Assembly (NCBI RefSeq): GCF_018736045.1
Contig: NZ_CP076132.1
Location: 424,001-488,000, forward strand
Origin: Flammeovirga yaeyamensis
GTDB lineage: Bacteria > Bacteroidota > Bacteroidia > Cytophagales > Flammeovirgaceae
Length of the DNA: 64,000 nucleotides
Direction of reading: 5' to 3'
In this document: positions 1 to 7,578 of the stretch, piece by piece
Layout: each line of letters opens with the position of its first letter
How positions within the stretch are numbered: position 1 is the first letter of the stretch
The notes under the pieces: generated by a model
The model's database searches: none
What the model was told of the DNA's origin: nothing
Seen by the model: only the letters and a program-made list of their open reading frames with translations
Program-made: the position numbers and the translations under genes

Positions 1-222
1 TCTGTAGACGATAATAAATTGAAAGTTGCTTACAAATACCAAGAGGATAAGGAAGTAAAATACCTTAAAAGAGAGTTTGTAAGAAAAGACTTCGAAAGAG
101 TTTTTGATCTTCCAAATACTGTAGATGTAGAAGCGATTCAAGCGAATTTTGATCAAGGTGTTTTAACGATTTCACTTCCAAAAAGTGAAAAAGCAGCCAA
201 GAAAACGATCGAAATTGTTTAG
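1..222 (+). CDS. Hsp20-family small heat shock protein (5' truncated)
   Basis: The frame is open from the first base, so the start lies outside the window and only the last 73 residues are seen. They match the C-terminal half of an alpha-crystallin domain: the F-x-R-x-F-x-LP block (here FERVFDLPNTVD), then A-x-F-x-x-GVLTISLPK, the signature of bacterial Hsp20 proteins, and a short lysine-rich tail. Known family role: an ATP-independent holdase that keeps unfolding cytosolic proteins soluble under stress. A strong terminator follows 26 bases after the stop. The usual C-terminal IXI anchor may be represented by IEIV. Regulation cannot be judged because the promoter is missing. Confidence 0.88.
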   Translation, partial: SVDDNKLKVAYKYQEDKEVKYLKREFVRKDFERVFDLPNTVDVEAIQANFDQGVLTISLPKSEKAAKKTIEIV

Positions 223-248
223 TTCTAGAAAATTTCAATAAAATTTTA

Positions 249-279
249 GCCAACTTGATTATTCAAGTTGGCTTTTTTT
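249..279 (+). terminator. Intrinsic terminator after Hsp20 gene
   Basis: A perfect 10-bp stem (GCCAACTTGA with its complement), a TTAT loop and a run of seven T. It ends the Hsp20 transcript. Confidence 0.9.
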
Positions 280-356
280 ATTAATCCATCCCGAATTCTG
301 TAAATTGCAATTTGTAAATCTAAATACTAAGAATATTACGATTAATTGGTAATGCT

Positions 357-364
357 TATATTTG
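357..364 (+). promoter_or_regulatory. Candidate Bacteroidota -7 box for the LpoA-like gene
   Basis: TATATTTG matches the TAnnTTTG consensus of Bacteroidota primary sigma factors. It sits about 90 bases before the chosen start. No TTG is found at the expected -33 spacing, so the call rests on the -7 box alone. Confidence 0.25.
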
Positions 365-456
365 GTTTGTACTTTTTGATAAAAGACGACATGTCTAAAT
401 ATCAATAATTTGTACTTTTTTCAACGGTTAAAAAAATGACATTTTTGTCATCAACT

Positions 457-2235
457 ATGAAGCGACTTTATACAGTTCTTTTTTGTCTAATTTTTTCATT
501 TCAAGCATGGTCTCAAGATGGACCTGGAAAAACTGAAGCCGAACATTACGCTTATGCAAAGAAGTTAATAGATCAAAGGAATTATCAGCCAGGAAAAACA
601 ATCTTGGAGAAGATGATGACTATGAAAAATGCTTCATTACAGCCCTATGCTTTGATGTTAATGGCTCATGCTAATTATGAAGAAAAAAATTATACAGAAA
701 CAGTCAAAAACTTAGAGAAAATAGAAACTTCTTACCCAAATTGGGAGAACAAAGAAGAAGTAAACTATTTGAAAGGTTGTGCTTTGGTGAAATCTGGAAA
801 TTTAGATCAAGCATTGGTTTCTTTTAATAATGTAAAATCAGAAAAGTATCAGGATTACATTAAGACGTTCACTACACAAAAAGCGAGCGATTTAACTATT
901 GACGAACTAAAGCCATTATCAGAAAAATATAACGATAACGAAATTCTAAAATTAGCCTTGCTTGAAAAACTTCAAGATCAACCAGAAGATCAAGTGGACA
1001 AAGCATTATTAGAACAATTGGCAACTGATTTAGGTATTTCTATCGAAAAGCATGTCATTAGAAAAACGCAACATAAAGATGTTTACAATATCGCTGTAGT
1101 TCTTCCTTTCTTTACTGAAACAACAGACGGTACTGCTTTAAGAGTTAAAAATGAATTTGTCTATAATATCTATCAAGGTATTTTGATAGCAAAGGACTAT
1201 TTAGATAAAAGAGATATTCGCCTAAATATTCAAACATTTGATACCAAAAGAGATTCTGCACATGTAAGAGAAGTATTGAATCAAGAAGATTTTAAAAATA
1301 TTGATTTGATTGTTGGGCCATTGTACGCCGATATGATTCCTGTTGTACAAAAGTTTTCTAGTGAGTCTGGAATTCCAATGGTCAATCCAATATCAAAAAA
1401 TGATATGATTATTGAGGGGTACCCGAATTCTTTCCTTACATCTACAACATCAAAAACGATTGGTAAGTATTTAGGTACGAAACTTAGAAAAGACGAGTTA
1501 GCTAATTTAGAATTACTTCCAGAGGAAGATTCGATAAGAATAAAGGCAGACACGGTAGAAGCTTACGTTATTTTTGGTCATTCTACGAAAGAAAAGGAAA
1601 TGGCCAAATCATTTAAAGAAGCGTATGAGAAAGAAGGTGGTAAGATTGCTGTTTTCCAAGAATACGATCCAGTAGATGGTTTTAATGTAGCTCAAGAACT
1701 TTTCGACCCTTTGGCTTTTGTCGATTTGGATTCTATTCAATATGTAAGAGATTCAACAGCTCATGTATTCATTTCAGTAACCAATGAAGTCGCAGCATTA
1801 AGTACAGTAAGTGCGTTGCTTTCTTTAGGTACTGTAGCCGATGTTTATGTACCAGAAGAGTGGCTGAAATTTAAACAATTAAGTTATGCTCAAATGGAAT
1901 CTGCCGGAATTAATATTTTGTTCCCAAGTTGGTATAACGACGATACTTATAATGCTAAATTGTTTGTGAAAAAATATCATGAGCAATTTAATAATCAGCC
2001 TTCTGACTTTGTATTTAAAGGTTTTGAAACCATGTTTACTTTCGGTAATATCTTAAAGGAATATGGAAATGGTTTTGTGAATCCATTAAAACAAAATGAG
2101 AAATTAATGAAAGGGTATATGCAGGAAGCATTTAATTATTATGAGTCTCAAGACAATCAGTATATCCCGATTATTCAATTTATTGATGGTGATTTGAAAA
2201 ATATGACACCACCTCAGTTTGAGCAGGATTATTAA
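457..2235 (+). CDS. Secreted TPR plus periplasmic-binding-fold protein (LpoA-like architecture)
   Basis: A 592-residue protein that starts with a signal peptide (MKRLYTVLFCLIFSFQAWS) cut near AWS-Q. An ATG seven codons upstream (436) is possible but would place polar residues before the signal peptide, so 457 is preferred. Residues about 25-190 are helical TPR-like repeats. From about 210 (YNIAVVLPFF) to the end there is a type I periplasmic-binding fold of the LivK/branched-chain amino-acid receptor class, with the block DLIVGPLYADMIPVVQKF. The order TPR then PBP1 fold is that of LpoA, the outer-membrane activator of penicillin-binding protein 1A, but there is no lipobox cysteine. No transporter genes are adjacent, so a transport role is not supported. 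A cell-wall role is inference. Confidence 0.7.
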   Translation: MKRLYTVLFCLIFSFQAWSQDGPGKTEAEHYAYAKKLIDQRNYQPGKTILEKMMTMKNASLQPYALMLMAHANYEEKNYTETVKNLEKIETSYPNWENKEEVNYLKGCALVKSGNLDQALVSFNNVKSEKYQDYIKTFTTQKASDLTIDELKPLSEKYNDNEILKLALLEKLQDQPEDQVDKALLEQLATDLGISIEKHVIRKTQHKDVYNIAVVLPFFTETTDGTALRVKNEFVYNIYQGILIAKDYLDKRDIRLNIQTFDTKRDSAHVREVLNQEDFKNIDLIVGPLYADMIPVVQKFSSESGIPMVNPISKNDMIIEGYPNSFLTSTTSKTIGKYLGTKLRKDELANLELLPEEDSIRIKADTVEAYVIFGHSTKEKEMAKSFKEAYEKEGGKIAVFQEYDPVDGFNVAQELFDPLAFVDLDSIQYVRDSTAHVFISVTNEVAALSTVSALLSLGTVADVYVPEEWLKFKQLSYAQMESAGINILFPSWYNDDTYNAKLFVKKYHEQFNNQPSDFVFKGFETMFTFGNILKEYGNGFVNPLKQNEKLMKGYMQEAFNYYESQDNQYIPIIQFIDGDLKNMTPPQFEQDY

Positions 2236-2270
2236 TTTTTGCTTATTAATAAGGATAAACAGATCCTCAG

Positions 2271-2314
2271 AAAAACTGTTTTATGAGTACATTTGCTTGT
2301 AAAACAGTTTTTTT
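2271..2314 (+). terminator. Terminator after the LpoA-like gene
   Basis: A 13-bp inverted repeat (AAAAACTGTTTTA with its complement) followed by a run of T. Its loop carries TACATTTG (2288-2295), which fits a TAnnTTTG -7 box and may help to start the trmH transcript 44 bases downstream; this second role is speculative. Confidence 0.75.
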
Positions 2315-2338
2315 GATATACAAATATCACACATCAGA

Positions 2339-3055
2339 ATGCCTTACGTAGACGAGAGTTATGTGAAGTTCTATAACACCGAGTATTTTAAACAATATAC
2401 AGAAGTGGAAGGACTGATCGATTACCTTAAAACTTTTGCAACCGAAGAACGATTAGAAAAAATTCAGGAGGTATTGCAAGGGAGAACAAATCACCTGACC
2501 GTTTTGTTGGAAGAAATTTATAAACCACAAAATGGGGCTGCAGTAATGCGTACATGTGATTGTTTTGGTATTCAACAGCTACATGTAATCGATGCTGAAG
2601 ATAGATTTCAATTGTCTACAAGTGTGGCTAAGGGAGCTGCAAAGTGGGTAGATTTACATAAATATTCTTCGCTTAAATCTTCTGTTGAACATCTTAAGTC
2701 AAAAGGCTATAAATTAGTAGCGACATCTCCACATACGGATATGACTTTGGATGATTTGCCAGTAGATGAACCACTTGCTTTGATGTTTGGAAATGAGTTT
2801 GCGGGTCTAACAGATGAAGCGGTAGAAATGGCCGATTACAAAGTGAAAATCCCAATGCATGGTTTTGCAGAAAGTTTTAATATTTCTGTCTCAGCAGCTT
2901 TGGTTTTAAATCAGTTGAGTATTAAAATGCGCAAATCACCTGATATTGATTGGACCTTGAGGGATGATGAAAAAAAATTAATAGAAGGAGCATGGGTGTG
3001 TAAATCGCTCAAGTTTTTTGAAAATTTATTGAAGACCTATCCACCAAAAAAATAA
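2339..3055 (+). CDS. TrmH-family (SpoU) tRNA/rRNA ribose 2'-O-methyltransferase
   Basis: A 238-residue SPOUT methyltransferase. An N-terminal helical extension (1-48) precedes the catalytic knot: motif 1 at 63-71 (PQNGAAVMR, with the catalytic arginine), motif 2 at 149-160 (MFGNEFAGLTDE) and motif 3 at 171-190 (IPMHGFAESFNISVSAA). The long N- and C-terminal extensions resemble TrmH, which methylates G18 of tRNA with S-adenosylmethionine, more than RlmB. Substrate assignment is by similarity only. The gene is 7 bases upstream of fmt and probably co-transcribed with it, so both products act on tRNA. Confidence 0.85.
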   Translation: MPYVDESYVKFYNTEYFKQYTEVEGLIDYLKTFATEERLEKIQEVLQGRTNHLTVLLEEIYKPQNGAAVMRTCDCFGIQQLHVIDAEDRFQLSTSVAKGAAKWVDLHKYSSLKSSVEHLKSKGYKLVATSPHTDMTLDDLPVDEPLALMFGNEFAGLTDEAVEMADYKVKIPMHGFAESFNISVSAALVLNQLSIKMRKSPDIDWTLRDDEKKLIEGAWVCKSLKFFENLLKTYPPKK

Positions 3056-3062
3056 ATATATA

Positions 3063-3986
3063 ATGGCTAAAGATCTTAGAATAGTATTTATGGGTACTCC
3101 AGATTTTGCTGTACCATCATTAAAAATACTAGTAGAAAACGGTTACAATGTAGTAGGAGTAATTACTGCGCCCGATAAACCTGCAGGAAGAGGTAGAAAA
3201 CTACAATCTTCTCCAGTAAAAGCTTATGCAGAGGAAGCGGGTTTACATATTATGCAACCTACTAATTTAAAGGCGGAAGAGTTTCAGACTGAATTAAGAA
3301 ATTTAGAGGTGGATCTTCAGGTTGTAGTAGCATTTAGAATGTTACCAGAATCTGTTTGGAGTATGCCTAAGATTGGTACGTTTAATTTGCATGGTTCATT
3401 ATTACCTGATTATAGAGGTGCTGCACCTATCAACTGGGCGATTATTAATGGTGAAAAAGTAACTGGCGTAACTACTTTCTTCTTAAAACATGAGATTGAT
3501 ACAGGTGATGTTTTGTTCCAACAAGAAGAACCTATTCATGAAGAAGATACCGTAGGAGACGTTTACTACCGTTTGATGAACATTGGTGGTGATTTAGTGC
3601 TTAAAACGGTTCAAAAAATTGAAGCTGGCGATTATACTACAACTCCTCAGGTAATTAAGGGAGAACCAAAGCACGCACCTAAAATATTTAAGGAAACTTG
3701 TAAAGTAGATTTCTCTCAAGATACAGAAACTGTATATAACTTTATTCGTGGTTTATCTCCTTATCCAGCAGCTTGGACAGAGATACAAGGGAAAACTTAT
3801 AAGTTATTTAAAGTGGGAAAAGTCTATTATGAATCCATTGAAGCAAACGAAGATGGATTTGCTACTGATAATAAAAAGTACTTCTACATTAAGACCAAAG
3901 ATGGTTTTATAGAAGTAAAAGAATGGCAAATGCAAGGGAAGAAGAGAATGGCTATAGATGCGTTTTTACTAGGAACGAAGTTCTAA
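3063..3986 (+). CDS. fmt: Methionyl-tRNA formyltransferase
   Basis: A 307-residue protein that formylates initiator Met-tRNA from 10-formyl-tetrahydrofolate in the cytosol. The formyltransferase domain (about 1-205) opens with RIVFMGTPDFAVP and has the catalytic triad N108, H110 and D146 in the blocks FNLHGSLLPDYRGAAP and DTGDV. The C-terminal tRNA-binding OB-like domain (about 205-307) is present and full length. It lies 7 bases after the trmH-family gene, forming a two-gene tRNA modification unit that ends at a shared terminator with the convergent gene. Confidence 0.97.
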   Translation: MAKDLRIVFMGTPDFAVPSLKILVENGYNVVGVITAPDKPAGRGRKLQSSPVKAYAEEAGLHIMQPTNLKAEEFQTELRNLEVDLQVVVAFRMLPESVWSMPKIGTFNLHGSLLPDYRGAAPINWAIINGEKVTGVTTFFLKHEIDTGDVLFQQEEPIHEEDTVGDVYYRLMNIGGDLVLKTVQKIEAGDYTTTPQVIKGEPKHAPKIFKETCKVDFSQDTETVYNFIRGLSPYPAAWTEIQGKTYKLFKVGKVYYESIEANEDGFATDNKKYFYIKTKDGFIEVKEWQMQGKKRMAIDAFLLGTKF

Positions 3987-4004
3987 AAAAAATAGCACAT
4001 ACAA

Positions 4005-4044
4005 TAAAAAAGAGGCATTATCTTATTAAATGGATAATGCCTCT
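4005..4044. terminator. Shared terminator between convergent genes
   Basis: A 12-bp stem (AGAGGCATTATC with its complement) and a 10-base loop. The A-run on its left gives a T-run on the minus strand, so it is strongest for the minus-strand coiled-coil gene and weaker for fmt. Confidence 0.8.
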
Positions 4045-4065
4045 TGTGTTTATATCAAATTGAGA

Positions 4066-5085
4066 TTAAGATCTCAATAGTTTGATTACGGGATAAATAG
4101 CGAAAGCAGCTCCTCCTTTTACAAAAGAAATCACTTCGTCTTTCTTAGGTAATTCAACAGGTGATAGACGCACCACTTTATCTGTTGCTTCATCAAGAAC
4201 TTCCACTGTTGCTTCTTTCGTTTCCTTAATCATTTCTGAAACAGTATCTACAGGGCTATCGATTACTTTTTTAGTAGTATCAAAAACTTTTTCTGAAGAT
4301 TCTTTCACAAAACGGTAAGAGTCATCGATAATGTTATCCGCTTGTTCAGAATAGTGATCTACCGATTCATTAGATTTAGCATAAGCCTCTGAAGTAAACG
4401 ATTTACTTTTCTCAATTGCGTTATTGATGAAGTCATTGGTAAATTCCAAAGATTTTTCAACAGCATCTTTCGTCATTTCAATAAGCTTGTTACTGTTTTC
4501 TTCTGCACTTTCTAAAGCAGCATCTGATAAGCTTTTAGCTTCTTCCATTAAGCGACCAGAAATTTCTTCGCCTTTATTAATGAATTGTACTGTTTTAGTA
4601 TTTACAGTATCTAATGATTCTTTAGAGAAAGTATTAGCATCTTTTACTAAAGAATGAGAATACTCAGAAGTGTTTTCTAAAGTTTCAGCAAATTTCTCAG
4701 ATCCTTTTTCAGCGGTCTCTTGTGCTTTTTGTTCCAATTCCTTAGCTGTTGATTTTACTGTCTCTGCAGCTTTGTCAACATTTTCATTCACCTTCTTAAC
4801 AGCCTCAGTCGTTTCTTTTTGAACTTCTTTAGCGATTGTGTTTACTTTTTTAGTGGTGTCTTTTACAGTCGTAGTAACTGTTTTTTGAACTGACTTTGTC
4901 GTTTCTTTAACGCTTTTAGCGACTTGATCTACGTTAGGAATACTTGTTTGAGTACCTTCTGCTTTTGTTTGAGTTTTTCTAGCTCTCGAAGTAGGTTTCT
5001 TTTGAGCGGGCTTTCTCGTTCTCGGTGTAGTAGAACTTGTACCAGCAGAACTCGTACTAGTACTCTTTTTTCTTTGTTGTGCCAT
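4066..5085 (-). CDS. Repetitive Thr/Lys/Glu-rich coiled-coil protein, unknown function
   Basis: A 339-residue protein that I cannot assign to a family. Residues 1-45 are a basic, Ser/Thr/Arg-rich low-complexity segment (RKKSTSTSSAGTSSTTPRTR) resembling DNA- or RNA-binding tails. Residues about 50-310 are degenerate amphipathic repeats rich in K-E-T-x-x-x-V and A-x-E steps, as in LEA-like, phasin-like or apolipoprotein-like helices. The C-terminus carries a hydrophobic patch (SFVKGGAAFAIYPVIKLL) that may touch a membrane. There is no signal peptide, so it is probably cytosolic. A granule, nucleoid or desiccation-protection role would fit, but none is shown. A TAAATTTG box lies on the minus strand about 33 bases upstream of the start. 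Confidence 0.7.
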   Translation of the reverse strand: MAQQRKKSTSTSSAGTSSTTPRTRKPAQKKPTSRARKTQTKAEGTQTSIPNVDQVAKSVKETTKSVQKTVTTTVKDTTKKVNTIAKEVQKETTEAVKKVNENVDKAAETVKSTAKELEQKAQETAEKGSEKFAETLENTSEYSHSLVKDANTFSKESLDTVNTKTVQFINKGEEISGRLMEEAKSLSDAALESAEENSNKLIEMTKDAVEKSLEFTNDFINNAIEKSKSFTSEAYAKSNESVDHYSEQADNIIDDSYRFVKESSEKVFDTTKKVIDSPVDTVSEMIKETKEATVEVLDEATDKVVRLSPVELPKKDEVISFVKGGAAFAIYPVIKLLRS

Positions 5086-5395
5086 GGTAATTCTCTTTAT
5101 AGGTTATTTTCTAATAGCAAATTTAAACATGAATGATCGTTTATTCATTATATATACGGATAAATATTTGAATTTGATGTATTTACAATAATTTTTTATC
5201 AATTACTGTCAAAAAATTAGATGAAATTTTATTTTTTTCAATCAAAAAATATTTGATAATGATATTCGATCTTCGTGAGGTTAATATCCATAGAGATAAA
5301 ATATCACCTATAGAACTAAAAAAAGGTAGATAAAAAATGTTTTTACCTACCTAATTACTTGATATCAAGTTAATCTATTGTTCGTATCTCCTCGT
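5086..5395. other. Gene-free gap: two minus-strand signals
   Basis: This AT-rich gap holds a possible minus-strand -7 box (TAAATTTG at 5118-5125, serving the coiled-coil gene), the terminator of the HNH-AP2 gene, and a perfect 14-base palindrome (ACTTGATATCAAGT, 5357-5370) just after that gene's stop. I see no coding potential in the remainder. Confidence 0.5.
5317..5352 (-). terminator. Terminator of the HNH-AP2 gene
   Basis: Read on the minus strand, a 13-bp stem with one wobble (AGGTAGGTAAAAA) and a 3-base loop is followed by seven T. It lies 44 bases after the stop codon. Confidence 0.8.
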
Positions 5396-5965
5396 TTATT
5401 TTGTAGGAGTAGTTTGTTTCTCTGATTCCTCGTCTACTTTATTTAAACTTTTTGTTCTTCCGAAAAGCTCTTGAGACTTATTGTTATATGCTTCCGCAGC
5501 AGCTTCAGCCGTAGGGAATAATCCTAAATCATAACGTTGTCCTTTAGAGTATAAAACTGCACGGAAAGTCTTTTTACTGACTTTAACCACACCTCTGTAA
5601 CCTGTTTTGTTATGGTGGTGCTTTTGGTTTCTTCTAAGTTCAGCCATAGTTGCCCATTCTAAATTTTTCTCGCGGCAATCTAGTGCATTTCCATTCTTGA
5701 TTCTTACGAATAATCTTTTTGCTGACTCTGGCTGATCAACAAATTTTTCAGCTACTAACTTATGTAAATAAATGGTGACATTTTGATATCCACCATTTGG
5801 CTTAGGGTAGTTTTTTTGAAAAAAAACATAGCCAGAAGCGTGCATTCTAAGGTTTTCTAATAAATTAAGTTGTTTGTAGTATTCGTTTGTGGTGATGAAA
5901 TCGTACGCCGTACCCGACAATAAGACATGCTCATCAGCATTCTTTAGCTTAATCTTATAAAGCAT
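5396..5965 (-). CDS. AP2-domain protein with degenerate HNH module, putative DNA-binding regulator
   Basis: A 189-residue protein if started at the ATG giving MLYKIKLKNADEHVLL. A longer reading from 6019 adds 18 mostly hydrophobic residues and looks unlikely. Residues about 64-108 follow the homing-endonuclease HNH pattern (LHKLVAEKFV, then NGNALDCREKNLEWAT), but the second histidine, normally in a V-N-H-I-D-G-N block, is missing: the protein reads VRIKNGN. Residues 121-172 are an AP2/ERF-like three-strand domain (TGYRGV, then LGLFPTAEAAAEAYN). HNH plus AP2 is a phage and homing-endonuclease combination. Loss of the histidine suggests nuclease loss and retention as a sequence-specific DNA-binding protein. 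No target site is evident, and no mobile element flanks it. Confidence 0.72.
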   Translation of the reverse strand: MLYKIKLKNADEHVLLSGTAYDFITTNEYYKQLNLLENLRMHASGYVFFQKNYPKPNGGYQNVTIYLHKLVAEKFVDQPESAKRLFVRIKNGNALDCREKNLEWATMAELRRNQKHHHNKTGYRGVVKVSKKTFRAVLYSKGQRYDLGLFPTAEAAAEAYNNKSQELFGRTKSLNKVDEESEKQTTPTK

Positions 5966-6114
5966 TTTGATTTTGTTTTTAGATAGTAAGATGATGATAC
6001 ATCCAGCCCATATACACAAGCTGTGATGGTAAATTGATTGATAAGTTTTCTTTTAAAAACTAAATAAATACAGAAAGAAGTGAGTGGTGGTTTAGTAATT
6101 AACTATAGTGAATG

Positions 6115-6148
6115 TTAACCTAAGTTTGACTCCCCAAACTTAGGTTAA
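6115..6148. repeat. 14-bp inverted repeat downstream of the Ldh-type gene
   Basis: A perfect 14-bp stem (TTAACCTAAGTTTG) with a 6-base loop. It lies just after the minus-strand dehydrogenase stop and may stabilise or end that transcript, although no T-run follows on either strand. Confidence 0.6.
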
Positions 6149-6158
6149 TAGATAATGG

Positions 6159-7244
6159 TTATAGAGTTAAACTAAATTTCTTACCTACTTCTTCAAGGTC
6201 TTTTATAACTGGAGTTAACACAGGTATACCTTCTGTTCTTCTAGAATGTTCTATTTCTCTTTCAGGTGTACCAGGTATTAATACTCTTTCTTGTCCTTCT
6301 ACTGTTTCAGCGGTTTTGAATCGTTGTATCCAGTTGTCCATATGAGATTTAAAGTCCTCTTTTGGTCTAAATGCATCCACACGCATTGCACCAAAGAAAT
6401 GACCCAAACCTTCTCCAACAGGATCTTCGGGTAATGGTAGAAAGCTTACAAATGGAGGTGCCCAAGGTCCGTAACCTGCACCAGATAATACAGCAGATAA
6501 AATATCGACCATACTACCTAAACAAAATCCTTTGTGACTACTTCTTACTCTATCACTACCAAGAGGAAGTAAAGCACCACCACTTTTTAAAGCAGCAGCA
6601 TCCGAAGATGGAGCACCATCTTTATCTTGCACCCAACCTATAGGGGCATCCTCTTGTTTACGCTGTAAGATTTCCAATTTACCATTTGCTGCAGTTGTAG
6701 TAGCAAAATCAGCAACAAAAGCAGGTTCTTCGCCTGCAGGAATTGCCATGGCAATTGGGTTGGTACCTAATAATCTTTCTTTAGAGAAAGTTGGAGATAC
6801 TAATGGGGAAGCGTTTGTCATTGACAAGCCGATCATATCATGTTCTAGTGCCATCATTGCATGATAACCAGCAATACCATAGTGATTCGAATTTTTAACT
6901 GAAACCCAACCAGAGCCTACATTTTCTGATTTATCGATAGCAATTTGCATTGCTTTAGGAGCAACAACAAGTCCTAAACCTGCGTCTCCATCAATGGTGG
7001 CTGTACTTGGAGTTTCATGGATTACTTTGATGTTAGGAGTAGGGTTAATTCGCCCTGCTTCCCATAACCTTACATAACCAATTAATCTAGCCACACCATG
7101 AGAGTCGACTCCTCGTAAGTCGGCAGATAAAAGCACTTTGGCAGCTAACTCGGCATCTTCCTCTGGACAACCCATGGATAAGAACACACTTTTACTAAAT
7201 GAAAAAAGCTTCTCGAACGATACTAAATTTATTGCTGTAGACAT
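6159..7244 (-). CDS. Ldh_2-family NAD(P)-dependent oxidoreductase (malate/L-lactate/ureidoglycolate type)
   Basis: A 361-residue protein of the type-2 malate/L-lactate dehydrogenase family, which reduces or oxidises 2-oxo/2-hydroxy acids with NAD(P). Diagnostic blocks are RGVDSHGVARL near residue 45-57 (the catalytic histidine), GLGLVVAPKAM and VKNSNHYGIAGYH near 90-130, NPIAMAIP near 165, and the KGFCLGSMVDILSAVLSGA block near 240-256. Length is normal for the family. The substrate cannot be chosen from sequence: malate, lactate, ureidoglycolate and 2,3-diketogulonate enzymes all share these motifs. It is transcribed alone, facing the HNH-AP2 gene's 5' end. Confidence 0.87.
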   Translation of the reverse strand: MSTAINLVSFEKLFSFSKSVFLSMGCPEEDAELAAKVLLSADLRGVDSHGVARLIGYVRLWEAGRINPTPNIKVIHETPSTATIDGDAGLGLVVAPKAMQIAIDKSENVGSGWVSVKNSNHYGIAGYHAMMALEHDMIGLSMTNASPLVSPTFSKERLLGTNPIAMAIPAGEEPAFVADFATTTAANGKLEILQRKQEDAPIGWVQDKDGAPSSDAAALKSGGALLPLGSDRVRSSHKGFCLGSMVDILSAVLSGAGYGPWAPPFVSFLPLPEDPVGEGLGHFFGAMRVDAFRPKEDFKSHMDNWIQRFKTAETVEGQERVLIPGTPEREIEHSRRTEGIPVLTPVIKDLEEVGKKFSLTL

Positions 7245-7351
7245 GTAAAGTATATTTTATTAAAGTAAACTGCTTATGATTTCTTTATTTTAAGAAAAAA
7301 ATGAAGTAAGCATCAAATTAAAAATTGAAGATAAAAGATTTATTCGACTAA

Positions 7352-7578
7352 TTAATCAAAGATGATTATCAAAGTATTGAAGAGGCTCTTTACTTAAGAA
7401 TTATTGAAGAATTATTAAAACAAATCGTCTATGATAAATACACTTATTTCCATTTGTATCTGATAAAGAAATTATTCCTCTATCATTTACGACACAAATT
7501 TATCAACTTTATGATTTAGGTCAAACTGCAAAAAGTAAGCTGACTTCATATTTTAACAAACTGAAAAATTGTTCATGA
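7352..7578 (+). pseudogene. Possible decayed small ORF upstream of the GT2 gene
   Basis: No intact gene occupies the 330-base gap 7245-7574. One frame is open from 7352 without a start codon (IEEALYLRIIEELLKQ) to a stop near 7518. A second frame, open from about 7438, continues protein-like (IYQLYDLGQTAKSKLTSYF) to a TGA at 7576 that overlaps the GT2 ATG as ATGA. Joining them needs one frameshift near 7445, and an in-frame stop precedes the first part. This could be a decayed gene once coupled to the glycosyltransferase, or AT-rich chance. I recognise no family. Confidence 0.25.
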
